Positions 61,232 through 64,000 of a stretch of DNA of 64,000 bases are shown piece by piece. The translations under genes were made by a program, and so were the position numbers. The DNA comes from Nitrososphaera sp. (lineage in GTDB: Archaea > Thermoproteota > Nitrososphaeria > Nitrososphaerales > Nitrososphaeraceae). The notes under the pieces are model-generated. The model searched no databases. It saw nothing but the letters and a program-made list of their open reading frames with translations, and was not told where the DNA came from. The stretch spans positions 186,001 to 250,000 of the forward strand of contig NZ_JACAEH010000004.1 of the NCBI RefSeq assembly GCF_013388945.1, read 5' to 3'. Each line of letters opens with the position of its first letter. The first letter of the stretch is position 1.

Positions 61232-62374
61232 CTAGCGGGGATACTGCGTCCAGCTGACCTTCTTTCGCGACTCGGAGGCCGCGCCGTCGGGCTTTCTCAT
61301 GATGAACAGATACTTGAAGCCGCGGAGGTAAAAGTTGAAGCGCAGAGCCCTGCCGTGCCACAGCTGCGTGTTGGAGCTCTGTCCGCGCCTTGCAAGGCAG
61401 ATGACGTCTACGGGCTCAAAGTGCCGTGCAAGCCTCTCGTAAACCCTGAACCCTACAGGCGTGAACTTTTTCTTGACCCACTGGTCGCCAATAACCCAGC
61501 CGATTACCTTGCCGGGCTTCATGACGCGATTGCACTCGGCCATCACCTTTTCAAGCTCGTCGTAAAACTCGTCAGTTTCTGCAGAGATCCGGCCGATGTT
61601 AGCCGGCTGGTCGTTGTAGTCGATGTTGTCGCCGTAAGGCGAGTCGATGAACACCATGTCGACGCTCGAGTCAGGAAGCGGGATCTTCCTTGCATCGTTC
61701 TGCACTATCTCGGGCCTCACGGGGTTCACGTCAAAGGCCCTGCATTTCCTGCCTTCCTCGTTGCACACGTCAAGCGTTGTGCCGCTTCCTGCCATCGGGT
61801 CAAGGACAAGGTCGCCGGGCTCGGTGTAGCGCTTGACCATGTTGTATATTGCAAACGCAGGCGTGACCCCGGCATACTTGTTGTCGCCCTTGGGGGTCTT
61901 GCCGTAGCTCTGCCGGGGGTAGTCCCAAAGCGTCGTGGACTCGAGCCGCGGCTTTTCTTCTTCATGCTTGAACGAGGCTATCTTGCCGTTTGGGTTCTTC
62001 ATGTATGACAACAGCGCGCCTGCGGCCTCTGGCGTCAATGAATCACGCCACGACACTTCCATCTTTGCGAGGATCTTTTTTGCGTTCTTGGCAGATATGG
62101 TGGCGCCGTCCCTGGCTACCCTGACCTGGTACGGGTATCTGCCGCCCCAGGCCTCTGGCTCGATGTCCTTTTTCCCGTCGGATTTTGCCAAAAACGCGCC
62201 GTGGATGGTATCGGTGTCGAGGTTGAGCAGGAAAAGCGGATCGCCCTTTTTCACCGCAAGGACGCGGTCGCCGTAAAGCTTGCCTGACGCAAACAGCATG
62301 CGGTCAAAGCACTCGCGCTCTGTCTTGCCCGTGCAGGCGAAAATGTGCCCAGGCCTTCCGGCTCGCATCTGCAC
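61232..62374 (-). CDS. DCD-domain plus DNA methyltransferase fusion
   Basis: A 380-residue protein. Residues about 8-90 follow the DCD (development and cell death) pattern: IFACTGKTERECFDRMLFAS, DPLFLLNLDT, IHGAFLAKS and RYPYQVRV. Residues about 150-370 form an N4/N6-type methyltransferase with DPMAGSGTT (SAM site) and IDSPYGD (catalytic motif, with Ser for the usual Pro). No restriction enzyme gene is adjacent, so it may be an orphan methylase or act on RNA. Confidence 0.8.
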   Translation of the reverse strand: MQMRAGRPGHIFACTGKTERECFDRMLFASGKLYGDRVLAVKKGDPLFLLNLDTDTIHGAFLAKSDGKKDIEPEAWGGRYPYQVRVARDGATISAKNAKKILAKMEVSWRDSLTPEAAGALLSYMKNPNGKIASFKHEEEKPRLESTTLWDYPRQSYGKTPKGDNKYAGVTPAFAIYNMVKRYTEPGDLVLDPMAGSGTTLDVCNEEGRKCRAFDVNPVRPEIVQNDARKIPLPDSSVDMVFIDSPYGDNIDYNDQPANIGRISAETDEFYDELEKVMAECNRVMKPGKVIGWVIGDQWVKKKFTPVGFRVYERLARHFEPVDVICLARRGQSSNTQLWHGRALRFNFYLRGFKYLFIMRKPDGAASESRKKVSWTQYPR

Positions 62375-62442
62375 AGTTGCCTGCCCTTTCAGATTTAACG
62401 CTTCCGCCGAATCTTTTTACATCACTTTGCCGCAAGTATGAC

Positions 62443-62625
62443 ATGACCCTTTGCTACATATGCAACACTCGCACAGCGACGCTTGACTGCGTAGACTGCA
62501 GGAGGCCGGTGTGCAAAAAGTGCACCAGGGACTTTCCGTTCTCCCCGGGTGTCTGCCTCGAGTGTGCCACGAAGGTCAAGACGGGCCTTGGCGGCATAAG
62601 GAAGGACAAGGGCGAGATCTTTTAA
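62443..62625 (+). CDS. Small B-box-like zinc-finger protein, 60 aa
   Basis: ATG at 62443, reading MTLCYICNTRTATLDCVDCRR, then CKKC and CLEC. Eight Cys in four pairs match a B-box or treble-clef-like double zinc site. A basic tail (KVKTGLGGIRKDKG) follows. It precedes the Nudix gene by 12 bp and may be co-transcribed. Function unknown. Confidence 0.7.
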   Translation: MTLCYICNTRTATLDCVDCRRPVCKKCTRDFPFSPGVCLECATKVKTGLGGIRKDKGEIF

Positions 62626-62637
62626 TCCGGCGCGCCG

Positions 62638-63201
62638 GTGCACAACTGCGTGAAGAACGCGCCGGCCGGCTGGAAACTAAAGTCGTCAAAAAAGGTGTAC
62701 GACAACTTTTACCTCAAGGTGTACGAGGACGTGCTGGACCTTGCTGGCAGGGACAAGCTGTACATCCGCGCAAGGCGCCCCGACTACTCGACAATAGTGC
62801 CGTTTTCACATGACGGCCGGATACTGACGATAAAGAGCTACCGGCACCTGGTGGACTCGTGGCAGCTCGAGGTGCCTGCAGGCTATATCGAAAAGGGCGA
62901 GACTGCAAGGCATGCTGCAATCCGCGAGCTTGAAGAAGAAACAGGCTACCGGGCAAAGAAGATGGTGCACGTCGGCAGTTACACGCTTGACTATTCTATG
63001 TTTGCCCAGACAGGCAACGTGTTTGCGGCCTACGGCATAGAAAAGTCTGGCAGGCAGAATCTGGGCAGGATGGAAAAGATAGAGATAGAATTCGTTCCAA
63101 TCGAGAAAATGAAGCAGATGCTGCTGAAAGGCAGGATACTGAACGCGGCGTCCATAGTGGCGCTCTATCAGGCGATACAATACCACGAATCTAGGAAATG
63201 A
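62638..63201 (+). CDS. Nudix hydrolase, ADP-ribose pyrophosphatase-like
   Basis: A 187-residue protein from GTG at 62638. The Nudix box is complete: GYIEKGETARHAAIRELEEETGY matches G-x5-E-x7-R-E-U-x-E-E-x-G. SWQLEVPAGYIEKGE and the overall length fit ADP-ribose or nucleoside-diphosphate sugar hydrolases. It would clear toxic nucleotide metabolites. Confidence 0.9.
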   Translation: MHNCVKNAPAGWKLKSSKKVYDNFYLKVYEDVLDLAGRDKLYIRARRPDYSTIVPFSHDGRILTIKSYRHLVDSWQLEVPAGYIEKGETARHAAIRELEEETGYRAKKMVHVGSYTLDYSMFAQTGNVFAAYGIEKSGRQNLGRMEKIEIEFVPIEKMKQMLLKGRILNAASIVALYQAIQYHESRK

Positions 63202-63230
63202 CTTAAATCCTATTTCAACGAAATAACGTT

Positions 63231-63773
63231 ATGTCATCTGTAAACGAGAGCCCAAACCACTTCATGGTGCTCGACGCGATCTCGAGAGGGATGAAGAATG
63301 CCGGCAAGATAGCCAAGGCCACCCGGCTTGACAAGGCCACCGTGGACATGGTGATAAGCGACCTCGCCGCGCAGCGCCTGATTGTCATTGTTGAGAAGAG
63401 GGGCTTTTTTGGCGGCAAGCAAGAGCTCCAGATAACCGAGACTGGCACGCGGGTGCTGGTAGCCAAGAAGCAGGAGCTTGAGAAAAAGTTCCAGCAGTTC
63501 CAGCAGTGGTATTCAAACGGCCAGATGCAGCAGCTGCAGAATTCCATGCAGATGGACAGGATGTGGCTGCCGTTCATGCTGTTTTCCGGAATCATGAACG
63601 CCATGTTCTTCATGTCCATGATGTCCTTCATGGGAGCTGCCATGACCCCGGCTGAAAGCGCGGCAGCTGGCGACGCCGGCGCAGACGTGGGTGCCGACGG
63701 GGCTGCAGACGGCGGCGGGGATGTCGGTGGAGATTTCGGCGGTGACTTTGGCGGCGGGGATTTCGGCTTCTAG
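63231..63773 (+). CDS. HTH protein with Met-rich and Gly/Asp-rich C terminus
   Basis: A 180-residue protein. Residues about 10-65 form a winged helix (MKNAGKIAKATRLDKATVDMVISDLAAQRLIVIV). A Gln-rich coil (KKFQQFQQWYSNGQMQQLQNSMQM) leads to a hydrophobic Met-rich segment (FMLFSGIMNAMFFMSMMSFMGAAM) that could contact a membrane. The end is a Gly/Asp-rich tail (GGDFGGDFGGGDFGF). Such tails can drive assembly. Target unknown. Confidence 0.7.
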   Translation: MSSVNESPNHFMVLDAISRGMKNAGKIAKATRLDKATVDMVISDLAAQRLIVIVEKRGFFGGKQELQITETGTRVLVAKKQELEKKFQQFQQWYSNGQMQQLQNSMQMDRMWLPFMLFSGIMNAMFFMSMMSFMGAAMTPAESAAAGDAGADVGADGAADGGGDVGGDFGGDFGGGDFGF

Positions 63774-64000
63774 CCGCCCCTGGACTTTTTGTAAGCCTGA
63801 GGGGCGACGACTGCAAAAGAGCCGGCCAATAGCGCAAGCGGCACCGACAGCAGTATAGAATACTGGTAGAGCGCAAGGTCGACTGTCTCTGCGACCAGGA
63901 TGCACGCAGACTCGGTAGTCACGAGTATCACGGCGCTTGCCTTCAATATCGACCAGAGCTCCGGCTCTCTTTGAAGGCGCGCCAGCTTTTTCAGTCCGCT
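63770..64000 (-). CDS. C-terminal part of a membrane protein (truncated by the window)
   Basis: The minus strand is open from the right edge to TAG at 63770, giving the last 76 residues. Two hydrophobic helices (SILKASAVILVTTESACILVA and YSILLSVPLALLAGSFAVVA) precede a basic end (YKKSRGG). The start lies beyond the window. The family cannot be told from this part. It shares a CTAG with the convergent HTH gene. Confidence 0.6.
   Translation of the reverse strand, partial: SGLKKLARLQREPELWSILKASAVILVTTESACILVAETVDLALYQYSILLSVPLALLAGSFAVVAPQAYKKSRGG

Noticed and set aside
60632-62008. Plus-strand ORF of 458 aa
   Set aside because: It is antisense to the Met-rich protein and the methyltransferase; the His/Cys-rich product is an artefact of codon composition.

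Overview
The window looks like a chromosomal segment of a soil-type ammonia-oxidising archaeon (Nitrososphaeria, formerly Thaumarchaeota group I.1b). This is inferred from the gene set: a two-subunit D-family DNA polymerase, Orc1/Cdc6, Cdc48, the cell-division ESCRT-III protein CdvB, TFE, GGGP synthase, TiaS, an archaeal initiator tRNA and a PEFG-like C-terminal sorting signal. GC content is moderate to high, genes are tightly packed with many ATGA and CTAG overlaps, and archaeal TATA boxes lie 25-35 bases before several starts. No rRNA, CRISPR array, insertion sequence or prophage was seen.

Layout. 1-8.7 kb: the end of a large secreted surface protein, a class III nucleotidyl cyclase operon, a TFB-like mini-protein, a short-chain dehydrogenase and Cdc48. 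8.7-14.7 kb: a B12-dependent ribonucleotide reductase, a fusion of HTH, ATP-cone and degenerate NrdD (candidate dNTP sensor), CdvB and a zinc ribbon. 14.8-24.3 kb: a thiolase/DUF35 pair, topoisomerase IA, a nitrilase, a tautomerase, an XRE regulator, family-5 UDG, TFE, a second cyclase, a response regulator and a half-size heme A synthase. 24.3-33.1 kb: a replication island with DP1, Orc1/Cdc6, a predicted oriC with two near-perfect ORB elements, a membrane-anchored winged-helix protein inside a dense cluster of ATCACG motifs, GGGP synthase and DP2.

33-41 kb: a MoaD-E1 fusion, threonine synthase, HisI, a sorted surface protein, an initiator tRNA with a small T-loop intron overlapping tiaS, a ferredoxin, an Lrp-type sensor domain and CbiE. 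41-46 kb: SpoIIM-like and CPA2 antiporter genes, an arsenic operon (arsM, arsC, aquaporin) divergent from an HxlR regulator, an RNase H-like protein and a candidate structured RNA. 46-50.4 kb: a translationally coupled operon of SixA, Ppx/GppA, two thymidylate-kinase-like proteins and CHAD, probably linked to polyphosphate. 50.4-60.4 kb: a phosphate regulon with a PhoX-like phosphatase, PstS, a PstS-PstC fusion, PstA, PstB, PhoU and an AbrB-PhoU fusion; two of its promoters share a TATA-proximal palindrome. 60.4-64 kb: a Met-rich exported protein, a DCD-domain DNA methyltransferase, a Nudix hydrolase, an HTH protein and a truncated membrane protein.

The strongest candidate for an undescribed system is the locus beside oriC (about 27.2-29.0 kb): ORB elements, a GTTAAC cluster, 19 TCACG motifs in about 660 bp, a membrane-tethered DNA-binding protein and a small companion gene behind a perfect palindrome. 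It could be an origin-anchoring, segregation or replication-control module. All functions are inferred from reading the sequence; no database search was run.
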